Shown: one piece after another, positions 18,393 through 27,477 of the stretch | Position numbering within the stretch: position 1 is the first letter of the stretch | Layout: every line of letters begins with the position of its first letter | From: Marichromatium gracile | GTDB taxonomy: Bacteria > Pseudomonadota > Gammaproteobacteria > Chromatiales > Chromatiaceae | DNA: 64,000 nucleotides | Direction: 5' to 3' | Assembly (NCBI RefSeq): GCF_004343155.1 | Contig: NZ_SMDC01000008.1 | Span: 1-64,000 of the forward strand | The notes under the pieces: model-generated | The model's input: the letters and a program-made list of their open reading frames with translations, nothing else | The model's database searches: none | Told to the model about the DNA's origin: nothing | Program-made: the position numbers and the translations under genes

Positions 18393-18730
18393 GTGGGCGT
18401 TCTTCTTCCCGCCGTCGCCGCAGGACACCAGCCGCTGCCGCCATCATGGATGTCATTCCCCCCCCCACTGGCGACTGGACGCGGAGAGGGCCCCAGCAGT
18501 GGCCAGCTCCCAGCTCCCAGTGGACGTTCTTCCTCCCGCCGTCGCCGCTGGACATCAACCGCGCCGCCATCATCGACGCCGACCCTCCCCACTGGTGGCT
18601 GTCGGCTGGTGGCTGGACGCTGAAAGAGCCCCAGCAGTGGCTAGTCCCCAGCCACCAGTGGGCGTTCTTCTTCCCGCCGTCGCCGCAGGACACCAGCCGC
18701 TGCCGCCATCATCCGCGCCAACCCTCCCCA
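18393..18730. repeat. Three imperfect direct repeats, period 127-139 bases
   Basis: Copies begin at 18393, 18520 and 18659 with GTGGRCGTTCTTCYTCCCGC and share a core of about 60 bases that continues to GCCGCCATCAT and a C-rich run. Each core is followed by CACTG and a heptamer tract in the CTGNNNG orientation, then by a spacer around CCCCAGCAGTGG and, for the first two, heptamers in the CAGCNNN orientation leading into the next copy. A degenerate fourth start lies near 18831. Differences in period come mainly from the number of heptamers. The 13-base stem CCCACTGGTGGCT and its complement flank the second junction (about 18579-18662). Confidence 0.85.
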
Positions 18731-18814
18731 CTGTCGGCTGTCGGCTGTCGGCTGTCGGCTGTCGGCTGGTGGCTGGTGGCTGGTGGCTGGTGGCTGGTGG
18801 CTGGAAGCTGGAAG
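18731..18814. repeat. Block-structured heptamer array (5+5+2 units)
   Basis: Twelve perfectly phased 7-base units: five CTGTCGG, then five CTGGTGG, then two CTGGAAG. On the minus strand these read CAGCCGA, CAGCCAC and CAGCTTC. The change of unit is abrupt at each boundary. It forms the right heptamer arm of the third direct repeat. Confidence 0.95.
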
Positions 18815-18828
18815 AGCCACCAGCTTCC
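18803..18828. repeat. Hairpin at the end of the heptamer array
   Basis: GGAAGCTGG (18803-18811) and CCAGCTTCC (18820-18828) form a perfect 9-base stem around an 8-base loop. The left arm uses the last CTGGAAG heptamers. There is no T-run, so it is not a standard terminator. Confidence 0.75.
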
Positions 18829-18862
18829 GGTAGGCGCTCTTCGACACCGCGCAACATCGAAT

Positions 18863-18898
18863 CCCTTTGCGTCCTTCGCGCCTTCGCGGTTCAATCCC
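18863..18898 (-). repeat. Right arm of the 36-base inverted repeat
   Basis: The reverse complement begins GGGATTGAACCGCGAAG and ends GGACGCAAAGGG. It differs from the left arm (18326-18361) at two positions. The 501 bases between the arms hold the direct repeats and the block-structured heptamer array. Confidence 0.93.
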
Positions 18899-18899
18899 C

Positions 18900-18955
18900 C
18901 TGGTAGCTGGTAGCTGGTAGCTGGTAGCTGGTAGCTGGTAGCTGGTAGCTGGTAG
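18900..18955. repeat. CTGGTAG heptamer array in the leader of the GTPase gene
   Basis: Eight perfect CTGGTAG units (CAGCTAC family on the minus strand) end 16 bases before the ATG at 18972. Only GTAACGAGGTGGTC, with the likely ribosome binding site GAGGTG, lies between. The array therefore occupies the promoter or leader of the GTPase operon. Confidence 0.95.
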
Positions 18956-18971
18956 CGGTAACGAGGTGGTC

Positions 18972-20204
18972 ATGACCGAGTCATCGGATCAACAGGACGG
19001 CGAGGGCTGGCGCGCGCGCTGGCGGCGTGTGCGCGAGGTGTTGCTCGACCCCCGGGTCGACGAGGCGGCGCTCGAGCGCACCCTGGCCGCGGCGCGCGAG
19101 CGCCATCCGCCGCCGGTGGTGTGGCTGGTGGGCAAGACCCAGTCGGGCAAGAGCTCGATCGTGCGCACGCTCACCGCGAGCAGCGCCGCCGAGGTCGGCG
19201 ACGGCTTCCGTCCCTGCACCAGGACCGCGCGGCTCTACGACTTCCCCGCCGAGCTGCCGCTGGTGCGCTTCCTCGACACCCGCGGGCTCGGCGAGATCGA
19301 CTACGACCCGGCCGAGGACATCCGCTTCTGCGAGTCGCAGTCGCATCTGCTGCTGGCGGTGATGAAGGTCGCCGATCCCGATCAGCAGGCGGTGCACGCG
19401 GTGTTGCGTGAGGTCCGTCGGCGCCACCCCGAGTGGCCGGTGGTGGTCGCCCAGACCGGGTTGCACGAACTCTATGCGCGGGTCACCGATCCGCACCCGA
19501 CACCCTATCGGTTCGACCACGACCCCTGGCCGATGGACCTGCCGAACGATCTGGTCCGGGCGCTGCGCGCCCAGCGCGACGCGCTCGGCGAGCTGCCGGG
19601 GACGGCCGAGGTGCGTTGGGTGGCGATCGATCTGACCCTGCCGGAGGACGGCTTCGCGCCACCGGACTACGGTATCGAGGCGCTGTGGTCGGCACTCGAC
19701 GGGGTCTCCAGCCTGCGTCTGACCGAGCTGCTGCGGGCCGATCCCGAGGTGCGCGACCTGTTCGCGCGCAGCGCCCATCCGCACATCGTTGGCTATGCTC
19801 TGGCCGCAGCCGGGATCGGCGCGTTGCCGGCGGTCGATCTGGTCGGGGTGCCGGCGATCCAGGCCAAGCTGTTGCAGAGCCTCGCTGCGCTCTACGGCCA
19901 GCCCTGGTCGCGGCGCGAGATCAGCGAATTCCTCGGCCTGCTCGGCATCGGCGTGGGCGCGGCCTATGCCACCCATGCCGCCGGGCGCGCCCTGGTCAAG
20001 CTGGTGCCCGGGCTCGGCCAGACGCTCGGCGCGCTGTGGGGGGCGAGCGCGAGCGGCGCCACCACCTATGCCCTGGGCAAGGCCGCCGGGGCCTATTTCA
20101 ACGATCGTCGTCACGGCGTCGAGACCCAGGCGCGGGCGCTGCGCGCGCGCTTCGCCGCCGAGCTCGAGCGCGGACGGGCGCTGGTCGGTCGGGGGCGGCG
20201 ATGA
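18972..20204 (+). CDS. GTPase with YcjF/DUF697-like membrane domain
   Basis: A 410-residue P-loop GTPase. G1 is GKTQSGKSS (residues 54-62), G3 is DTRGLGE (about 98-104). I see no canonical NKxD; AQTG near residue 159 occupies that region. A hydrophobic C-terminal domain (about 270-375) with repeated Gly/Ala-rich helices resembles DUF697, found in YcjF and related membrane GTPase partners. It likely acts at the inner membrane in membrane stress or shape; this is inference from the family. The ATG has GAGG spaced properly, and the stop overlaps the next gene's start (ATGA). The heptamer array lies directly upstream. Confidence 0.85.
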   Translation: MTESSDQQDGEGWRARWRRVREVLLDPRVDEAALERTLAAARERHPPPVVWLVGKTQSGKSSIVRTLTASSAAEVGDGFRPCTRTARLYDFPAELPLVRFLDTRGLGEIDYDPAEDIRFCESQSHLLLAVMKVADPDQQAVHAVLREVRRRHPEWPVVVAQTGLHELYARVTDPHPTPYRFDHDPWPMDLPNDLVRALRAQRDALGELPGTAEVRWVAIDLTLPEDGFAPPDYGIEALWSALDGVSSLRLTELLRADPEVRDLFARSAHPHIVGYALAAAGIGALPAVDLVGVPAIQAKLLQSLAALYGQPWSRREISEFLGLLGIGVGAAYATHAAGRALVKLVPGLGQTLGALWGASASGATTYALGKAAGAYFNDRRHGVETQARALRARFAAELERGRALVGRGRR

Positions 20205-21736
20205 ATCCGCTGTTGCGCTGGGTGGGGCGCTGGCGCGCGCTGGCGCTGGCGTTCTGGGCGCTGCCGCCGCTGGCGTTGCTGCTCGCCGGTGGCTGGTGGC
20301 TCTATCAGCAGGGCATGGTGTTCTACTGGCTGCTCGGCGGGGCGCTCTGCGTGCTGCTCGGGCACGGGCTGATGCTGCTCGCGGCGCGGCGCGAGCGCGC
20401 CTGTCTGGACGCGGCCCACACCGGGCCCGACCCCGACTGGACCCCGGGCGGAGTCGACGCCTGGGCGGTGGTCGAGCAGCAGCTCGCCGAGCTGCGCCCG
20501 GAGGACTGGCCGCTGGGCGAGGGGATGCGTCTGGGGCTGCTCGGCCAGCAGACCCTGGAGCGGGTCGCCCGTCACTTCCATCCCGAGGTCGAGCAGCCGC
20601 TGCTCGAGCTGACCCTGCCGCATGCCCTGTTGGTGATCGAGCGCGCCAGCCACGACCTGCGTCTCAGCGTGACCGAGCAGATCCCCTTCAGCCACACCCT
20701 CACCCTCGGCATGCTGGCGCGGCTCTATCGCTGGAAGGGCTTCGCCGAGCGTCTCTACGGGCTCTATCGCGCCGGGCGCTGGGTGGCCAGTCCGACCAGC
20801 GCGTTGCTCGCCGAGGCGCTGTCGCGGCTACGCAGCCGCGGCTATGCGCTGGCGCGCGACGAGCTCTATGCCTGGGTGCTGCGCGAGTACGTGCGCAAGG
20901 TCGGCTATTACGCCATCGCCCTCTACAGCGGTCGGCTCTCGCTCGACGAGACGCCGGGTGCGGCGCCGCCGCGCCTCGATGAATCGGCGCGCGACCTCGA
21001 CCGGTCCGAGCGCGAGTCCGAGGCCGACGAGCCGCTGCGCATCCTGGTGCTCGGGCGCGCCAACGCCGGCAAGTCGAGCCTGATCAATGCGCTCTTCGGC
21101 AGCCTGCGTCTGGCCACTGACGCCTTGCCCGGCACCACCCGGGAGCCGACCCCGCTGCGTCTCGAACGCGACGGTCTGGCGCTGGGGTTGGTGCTCGACA
21201 CCCCGGGGCTGGAGCAGCTCGACGACGCGGCGCTGCACGCCGCGGCCGACACCGCCGACATGCTGCTGTGGGTGAGCCCGGCGCACCGCCCCGATCGCGC
21301 CACCGAACGCGCGCGACTCGATGCCCTGCGCGCCCATCTCGCCGCGCGTCCCGAGCGTCCGGCGCCGCCGCTGCTGCTGGTGCTCTCGCACATCGATCGG
21401 TTGCGCCCGGTGCGCGAGTGGGCGCCGCCTTATGATCTCAACAGCGCCGCTCGTCCCAAGGCGGCCAACATCCGCGCCGCGCTCGAGCACGCGAGCACCG
21501 ATCTCGCCGTGCCGCTGCCCGATGCCGTCCCGGTGGCGCTGCTGCCCGAGACGGCCTACAACGTCGATGACGCACTGTGGTCGGCCCTGCTCGGGCGGCT
21601 CGATCGCGCCAGCCGCGCGCGGCTGCTGCGGGTGCGCGGCGCGCGCCAGGGCGGGGAGGATTGGCGCCTGCTGCGCCGCCAGCTCGCCAACGCCGGGCGC
21701 ATCCTGTTGCGCTGGCCGGGTGGCGGGCGCGACTGA
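20201..21736 (+). CDS. Membrane-anchored GTPase
   Basis: A 511-residue protein with two N-terminal membrane helices (about residues 13-34 and 38-60), a long helical region, and a C-terminal Era-like GTPase domain. G1 is GRANAGKSS (285-293), the G2 region has GTTRE, G3 is DTPGLE (about 334-339), and the G4 position reads SHID instead of NKxD. It shares the ATGA overlap with the preceding GTPase, so the two are made together and may form a pair, as YcjX and YcjF do. The precise function is unknown. It converges on the 1151-residue membrane protein gene, with seven bases between stops. Confidence 0.83.
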   Translation: MNPLLRWVGRWRALALAFWALPPLALLLAGGWWLYQQGMVFYWLLGGALCVLLGHGLMLLAARRERACLDAAHTGPDPDWTPGGVDAWAVVEQQLAELRPEDWPLGEGMRLGLLGQQTLERVARHFHPEVEQPLLELTLPHALLVIERASHDLRLSVTEQIPFSHTLTLGMLARLYRWKGFAERLYGLYRAGRWVASPTSALLAEALSRLRSRGYALARDELYAWVLREYVRKVGYYAIALYSGRLSLDETPGAAPPRLDESARDLDRSERESEADEPLRILVLGRANAGKSSLINALFGSLRLATDALPGTTREPTPLRLERDGLALGLVLDTPGLEQLDDAALHAAADTADMLLWVSPAHRPDRATERARLDALRAHLAARPERPAPPLLLVLSHIDRLRPVREWAPPYDLNSAARPKAANIRAALEHASTDLAVPLPDAVPVALLPETAYNVDDALWSALLGRLDRASRARLLRVRGARQGGEDWRLLRRQLANAGRILLRWPGGGRD

Positions 21737-21743
21737 GTCGGCC

Positions 21744-24700
21744 TCAGCCCGGCGGCAGCAGGATCTCCACCCGTTCGGCCCCGGCCCGCCCGGCGAAGAA
21801 CTCAATGTCCTCGGCGATGGCACGCCAGCACTCCGGCTCGATCCGCGCGAGCGGGCCGGTGGCGGTGGCGCGGTAGTGCAACCGCCCGTCGCGCAGCGTG
21901 ATGTCGATGCCGAGCTGCACCGCGGCGGCGGGGGCCCTCGCCGGTCTGAGCGCGAGTCTGAGCGCGCAGGCATTGGTCGCCAGCCGTGGCGCCAGGGTCT
22001 CGACCTGTGCCAGGCGGCAGCCGGGCTCGGCGCTGCGCAGGCGTAGCGCGTGGGCGAGTTCGCGCTCGCAGAAACGCTGCATCGCCCGCTCGATCCCGTG
22101 CACCCGACGCTGGGCCTCGTGTACCCGCCAGGGTGCCGCGCGCTCGTCGCGGAGTTGCTCGCGCAGCACCCGACGCAGCCGGTCGAAGGCCTTGGGCTGG
22201 GTGCCGCTGTGGATCCCCCGACGCAGCATCGCGCGCATGTTCTCGCCGTGCTCGCCGATCACCGCCGGCTCGATCCCCGGGCGCAGGGCCGGCCCCGAGC
22301 GCGGGTGGTTGGCGGCATAGATCTTCCAGTTCTCCTTCAGCTCCCAGACCAGGAAGCCGGCCAGCCCCGGCAGCAGCAGCACGGTGAGGGTGGCGAAGGG
22401 GTAGGCGATGAGCTTCGGCAGCACCGACTCGGTGAGCGCCACCAGCACCCCGGTGATCGCCGGCAGGAAGGGTAGCAGCAGCTTGTGGGCGATGGTGACC
22501 AGCGGGAAGTGCTTGATCGGGTTGACCTGGGGCTCGACCAGCACGGTGACGTAGAACTGGATCAGTGACTGCATCAGGTTCCACAGCGGCGCCAGCAGCG
22601 ACTTGAGCAGCAGCTCGGGCAGCGACTCGGCGAGATGGTGGCTGAGCAGTTCCTCGATGCGATGCAGCCCCTGCTGGAAGCGCCGGGTGAACTCCTTGAA
22701 GAAGTCGAGCAGGGCCTTGACCAGCCCGATCACCAGGGTCTGGTTGACGCGGCGCAGAAAGCCGCCGAGCGCGCTCACCGTCTGATCGACCAGCCGCCGC
22801 CCGAGCGGGGTGTTGTTGATCAGGATGCCGAGGGTGAAGGCCAGCCCGAACAAGGGTGCGCCGGGCTCGATGGCGAGCCCCTCGACCAGGCCGGCCAGCC
22901 CGATCAGCGGCAGCAGCGCCAGGGTGCCGGTGAGCAGCGGGCGCAGCAGGTTGTGGTCGAGCGCGCGGATGGCGCGGGTGGCGAGCAGGTTGGCCATCGG
23001 GCGCCAGCGCAGCAGCCGTCGCACCCCGTCGAACAGCAACAGTCGCAGCAGGGTGCCGAGCCCCTGCCAGAGGGCGATGAAGAACCGCCGGCCAATGCGG
23101 GTGTAGACGCCGAGGTTGACCATCAGTGCCACCAGGGCGACCAGCCACAGCGGTGCCAGCTCGGGGTGGCTCTCGGGCGGGACGAGCAGGCCGACGAGCA
23201 GGTCGAGGGTCTTGAGACCGAGGAAGGCCAGCCCGAAGGGCAGCAGCAGGTGGCGCATCGCCAGGCGTCCGCCGGGGGTGCCGAAGAGCGGCGCACTGAG
23301 CTGTTGCAGGCCCTTGATATAGAGTTCGCCGGGCTTGTAGAGGCCGGGCAGGGCGCGGGCGGCGGCGCGGTCGAAGCGCGCCAGACGATCGCCGCCGAGC
23401 AACTCGCGAGGACCGGGGTCGGGCAGGCGCAGGGTGTTGCGCGCGACGATGTCGCGCACATCGGTGAAACGCAGGTGGCGGCGGTGCTCGATGACATCGA
23501 GCAGCTCGCAGAGGAGCTTGTGCGCGGCGACCCGCTGACGGTGGTCGTCGGGGGTGAAGCCGGCCTCGTCGAGGATCCGCACGAGATGGGGGCGCAACTG
23601 GGTCTGCAATCGCTCGCTGTGACGCGCCGAGAGGGTGCGCAGCGGCGCGGCGCAGCGCTCGACCTCGGCCACCGTCCAGCCGATGCCGTCGAGTCTCGCC
23701 AGCCCGGTGTCGAGCGCGTGCAACGCCTTCAGCGTCGACTGGAAGGGGAGGATCTGGCGCAAGGGCTGGCGTCCGCCGCTCAATATCCAGCGCAAGGGCC
23801 GCAGTCGATAGTAGGTGGCGCGGCCCTCGTGCAGCACCTGCTCGAGCATCCGCAGCTGTGCCCGGGCGGCGCGGCAGCTGGCACCGTGGCGGTCCTCCTC
23901 GATCAGCCGGGCGATCAGCGCGCGCAGCGCCTGGGCCTCGCCCGGCGGCAGCTTCCAGCGCACCGCGATGAGGTCGCCGAGTGCCTGGCGGGCGCGATCG
24001 ATGCGGCGCGCGATGATCCGGGCGATCTGCTCGGCATCGGGCGCGCAGGGCTGGCCCATGCGCTGGAACAGCCGCTCGGCGTTGACCAGTTGCCACAGGG
24101 TCAGCGCATAGCGGTCGTTGAGTTCGGCGCGCTGGGCCATGCGGATGGCATGACGGAACAGCATCAGGTAGGGCGCCATCAGCACCGCCGGCAGCCCGCG
24201 GGTGCGCCGCTCGAGACGCAGCCCGAGGGCGAGCAGCGCGGCGAGCAGTGGACCCAGGGCGTTGAGCAGCCAGTCGCGCAGGCGCTGGTTCCAGCGCTGT
24301 CGGGGCAGCTGCGAGCCCTGATGGAGCGCGGCCAGGCAGGCCGAGTGCAAGGTGGCGGTGCGCGCGGGCGGCGCGCTGGCCGGTGTCGCCGGGGTCCGCG
24401 GCGCGGGCGGTGGCAGCGGGGCGCATACCCTCAGCCCCGGGTCGCCGGTGCCATAGGGCAGGGCGGTGGGCAGTGGCAGTTGGCGCGGCGCCTCGCCACA
24501 GGCGCGATCGGGGCGGGTGCGCGCGAGCAGCGCCGTGAGCCGGTCGCCGTCGGGGTCGAGATCGAGGGTCGCGAGCCAGGCATCGAGCGCCGCCCAGTCG
24601 GCGATCGCCGGGAACAGGAAGCCGCGCGTCCCCGGGGCGAAGCGGTGGAGCCGGACGAGCAGGGCGACGAAGGCGCGGCAGACGAGCGGGTCGGCGATGC

Positions 24701-25199
24701 CCTGGGGGATCAGCCCGTCGCGCCCCAGCACCTCGCGGATCTCGGCGAAGGCGCCGGCGCCGATCAGCTCGATGAGCGTGGCGGTGGCGCGGGTCGGCAC
24801 CTGCTCGCCGGCGAGCTGCCAGGCGCGCGCCACCTCGGCCTCGAAGCGCCGGCCCCAGTAGTCGCGCAGCAGCCGCACGAACCCGGCACGGTCGAATCGC
24901 TGCTCGGGCGGGATCGGCAGCAGGATCACCTCGGCGGGCAGGTCGAGGCCCTCGATCACCGCCAGCGCCTCGGGGTTCTCGGTCTCGAGCCCGTGGAGGA
25001 AGTCGGCGCAGGGCATCAGCGCATAGATCGGCTCGGGGATGGAGCCTTCGTAGCCATGGGGACCGAGCTGCTTGGCCACCAGCCGCTCGATGGCGCGGGG
25101 GTGGAAGAGGAACACGCCTTCGGTGGGGCGGAGGACGCGGGAGCGGAAGGCGCGGGCGGTGCCGTCGTCGTCGGTGGGTTGCGACACGGTTGAGGTCAT
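21744..25199 (-). CDS. Large multi-spanning membrane protein of unknown function
   Basis: I do not recognise this 1151-residue protein. The first 250 residues are soluble and mixed; a Pro/Ala-rich linker follows around 255-290. A first hydrophobic stretch lies near 318-345 and a long helical, Arg-rich region covers 350-620. The C-terminal half has about eight further hydrophobic segments, including pairs near 665-720, 780-830 and 925-975. A soluble tail of about 160 residues closes the protein. Codon use is like its neighbours and the frame is clean over 3.4 kb. It converges with the GTPase pair, which suggests but does not prove a functional link. Confidence 0.8.
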   Translation of the reverse strand: MTSTVSQPTDDDGTARAFRSRVLRPTEGVFLFHPRAIERLVAKQLGPHGYEGSIPEPIYALMPCADFLHGLETENPEALAVIEGLDLPAEVILLPIPPEQRFDRAGFVRLLRDYWGRRFEAEVARAWQLAGEQVPTRATATLIELIGAGAFAEIREVLGRDGLIPQGIADPLVCRAFVALLVRLHRFAPGTRGFLFPAIADWAALDAWLATLDLDPDGDRLTALLARTRPDRACGEAPRQLPLPTALPYGTGDPGLRVCAPLPPPAPRTPATPASAPPARTATLHSACLAALHQGSQLPRQRWNQRLRDWLLNALGPLLAALLALGLRLERRTRGLPAVLMAPYLMLFRHAIRMAQRAELNDRYALTLWQLVNAERLFQRMGQPCAPDAEQIARIIARRIDRARQALGDLIAVRWKLPPGEAQALRALIARLIEEDRHGASCRAARAQLRMLEQVLHEGRATYYRLRPLRWILSGGRQPLRQILPFQSTLKALHALDTGLARLDGIGWTVAEVERCAAPLRTLSARHSERLQTQLRPHLVRILDEAGFTPDDHRQRVAAHKLLCELLDVIEHRRHLRFTDVRDIVARNTLRLPDPGPRELLGGDRLARFDRAAARALPGLYKPGELYIKGLQQLSAPLFGTPGGRLAMRHLLLPFGLAFLGLKTLDLLVGLLVPPESHPELAPLWLVALVALMVNLGVYTRIGRRFFIALWQGLGTLLRLLLFDGVRRLLRWRPMANLLATRAIRALDHNLLRPLLTGTLALLPLIGLAGLVEGLAIEPGAPLFGLAFTLGILINNTPLGRRLVDQTVSALGGFLRRVNQTLVIGLVKALLDFFKEFTRRFQQGLHRIEELLSHHLAESLPELLLKSLLAPLWNLMQSLIQFYVTVLVEPQVNPIKHFPLVTIAHKLLLPFLPAITGVLVALTESVLPKLIAYPFATLTVLLLPGLAGFLVWELKENWKIYAANHPRSGPALRPGIEPAVIGEHGENMRAMLRRGIHSGTQPKAFDRLRRVLREQLRDERAAPWRVHEAQRRVHGIERAMQRFCERELAHALRLRSAEPGCRLAQVETLAPRLATNACALRLALRPARAPAAAVQLGIDITLRDGRLHYRATATGPLARIEPECWRAIAEDIEFFAGRAGAERVEILLPPG

Positions 25200-25278
25200 G
25201 CGCTCGGGGTGGAATGTTGACGGGAACGGCGCCGGATTCGACCGGCCGCCGTTCCGATGGTTCGCGCCGGGACGCCGA

Positions 25279-26559
<1,281 letters not shown>

Positions 26560-27082
26560 CGATGCCTCCGGCGTCGATCGGGTTGCCTGCCGGTGCGTCA
26601 CCTGCGGGGCACCGCATCCCGATCGCTGTTCTAGTGATTAGGTCCTTGATCAGGCGTTGTTTTTCTTGCGTTTCGGGCGGTCGCGCGCGAGCGGTCCCGA
26701 GGGGACGGGTGGGTCGTTTCGCAGTCCCCGTGCGGTGGCGCGTCGATCATCGTCCCAACAATCGATCGCGCACTGACGGTGCGAGTCGCGGTATGTTCGG
26801 GGGTTGGACGCCCGAGTCCGCGGCGGAGCCGCTCCCTGGAGCGCGCCCAGCGAGCGGGTACGCGGCGGCGAGCGTCCGATTGATTCCGTCTCGGGAATCG
26901 ATCAGCATCCCGGTGATGGCCAGTGGATCGCCGTTGGCCGCCACCGGGGGAGATCGTCTGCGTGCGGGATCATAGCATGGCTTCGTCAATGGTCCCGGCC
27001 GTGGCGGTGCCGTATGGAAACATCTGGCCGCGGGATGGATATGTCATCCGCGGCGTTCACACTGGAGCGATGACTGTCGACC
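26560..27082. other. Intergenic region, no gene seen
   Basis: 523 bases upstream of both the symporter (minus strand) and the small gene at 27083. Short open frames exist but show no ribosome binding site or protein-like composition. A small imperfect hairpin (CCGCGG-G-ATG paired with CATCCGCGG, 27028-27053) lies 30 bases before the next start codon. I find no convincing promoter. Confidence 0.5.
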
Positions 27083-27418
27083 ATGCACTACCGAGTCTTT
27101 TATCTGTTCGAACGGGCGGGTGAGGCCGTCTCCTCGGCCAGCGCGGTGGAGATGAGCGCGCGGGCGATTCGCGAGCAGCTGCTACCGCGACTGCAGAGTG
27201 AGGACGACTATCTGGGGATCATCGATACCGACGAGAACGTGCTGCAGATCCTCTTCGAGCCCGCCGCATCGCGTTACTGGGTCGAGCTGCCGATCGATGC
27301 CGCCAAGGCCTCCTACGGCCGCCACATGGCGCTCGAGGAGCTCGAGGAGCTGATGCAGTGCCTGCCGCAGGTCTTCGACCGCGCGGCCATTCCGGGGCTC
27401 GAGTACCGCCCCTGGTGA
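27083..27418 (+). CDS. Small hypothetical protein
   Basis: I do not recognise this 111-residue protein. It is acidic and soluble, beginning MHYRVFYLFER, with a central DDYLGIIDTDENVLQILFEP segment that looks like a beta-rich core and a C-terminal helix ending in LEYRPW. The alternation of strands and helices and the good third-position GC bias support a real gene, although the ribosome binding site is weak. A strong hairpin follows 17 bases after the stop. It stands alone between the symporter and a chemoreceptor. Confidence 0.65.
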   Translation: MHYRVFYLFERAGEAVSSASAVEMSARAIREQLLPRLQSEDDYLGIIDTDENVLQILFEPAASRYWVELPIDAAKASYGRHMALEELEELMQCLPQVFDRAAIPGLEYRPW

Positions 27419-27434
27419 GCTGGGTTCATCATCC

Positions 27435-27477
27435 GGCGCGACATCGCCCGCCATACGCGGCGGGCGATGTCGGCGCC
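27435..27477 (+). terminator. Long hairpin, possible terminator
   Basis: GACATCGCCCGCC and GGCGGGCGATGTC pair perfectly over 13 bases around the loop ATACGC; a further five pairs continue outward with one bulged G (27435-27477). It starts 17 bases after the stop of the preceding gene. There is no T-run after it, so intrinsic termination is uncertain; mRNA 3'-end protection is also possible. The rest of the gap to 27916 shows no gene or clear signal. Confidence 0.6.

Larger units (their letters stand above)
18097..18971. repeat. Complex noncoding repeat region
   Basis: This 875-base gap has no credible gene. From left to right it holds about 180 bases of ordinary spacer, a mixed CAGCNNN heptamer array, a 36-base inverted-repeat arm, three imperfect direct repeats of 127-139 bases each carrying heptamer tracts, a 12-copy heptamer array, a hairpin, the second inverted-repeat arm in opposite orientation and an 8-copy heptamer array ending 16 bases before the next start codon. 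Several overlapping open frames exist only because the repeats lack stops. The parts are listed separately. Confidence 0.9.

Noticed and set aside
18863-18900. Possible tRNA, because GGTTCAATCC resembles a T-arm
   Set aside because: The sequence is part of the 36-base inverted repeat; no acceptor stem, D-arm or anticodon arm can be folded around it, and the left copy has the same bases.
18218-18913. Open frames of 100-230 residues through the repeat region
   Set aside because: They translate heptamer and direct repeats into low-complexity Pro/Ser/Trp-rich peptides and exist in several frames at once; the repeats are better explained as noncoding.
22635-25193. 852-residue plus-strand open frame antisense to the large membrane protein
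   Set aside because: Gln/Gly/Ala/Glu-rich antisense shadow with no motifs; such long shadows are usual at this GC content.
26747-26989. 80-residue minus-strand open frame between the symporter and the small gene
   Set aside because: No ribosome binding site, no family resemblance and poor codon pattern; too weak to call.
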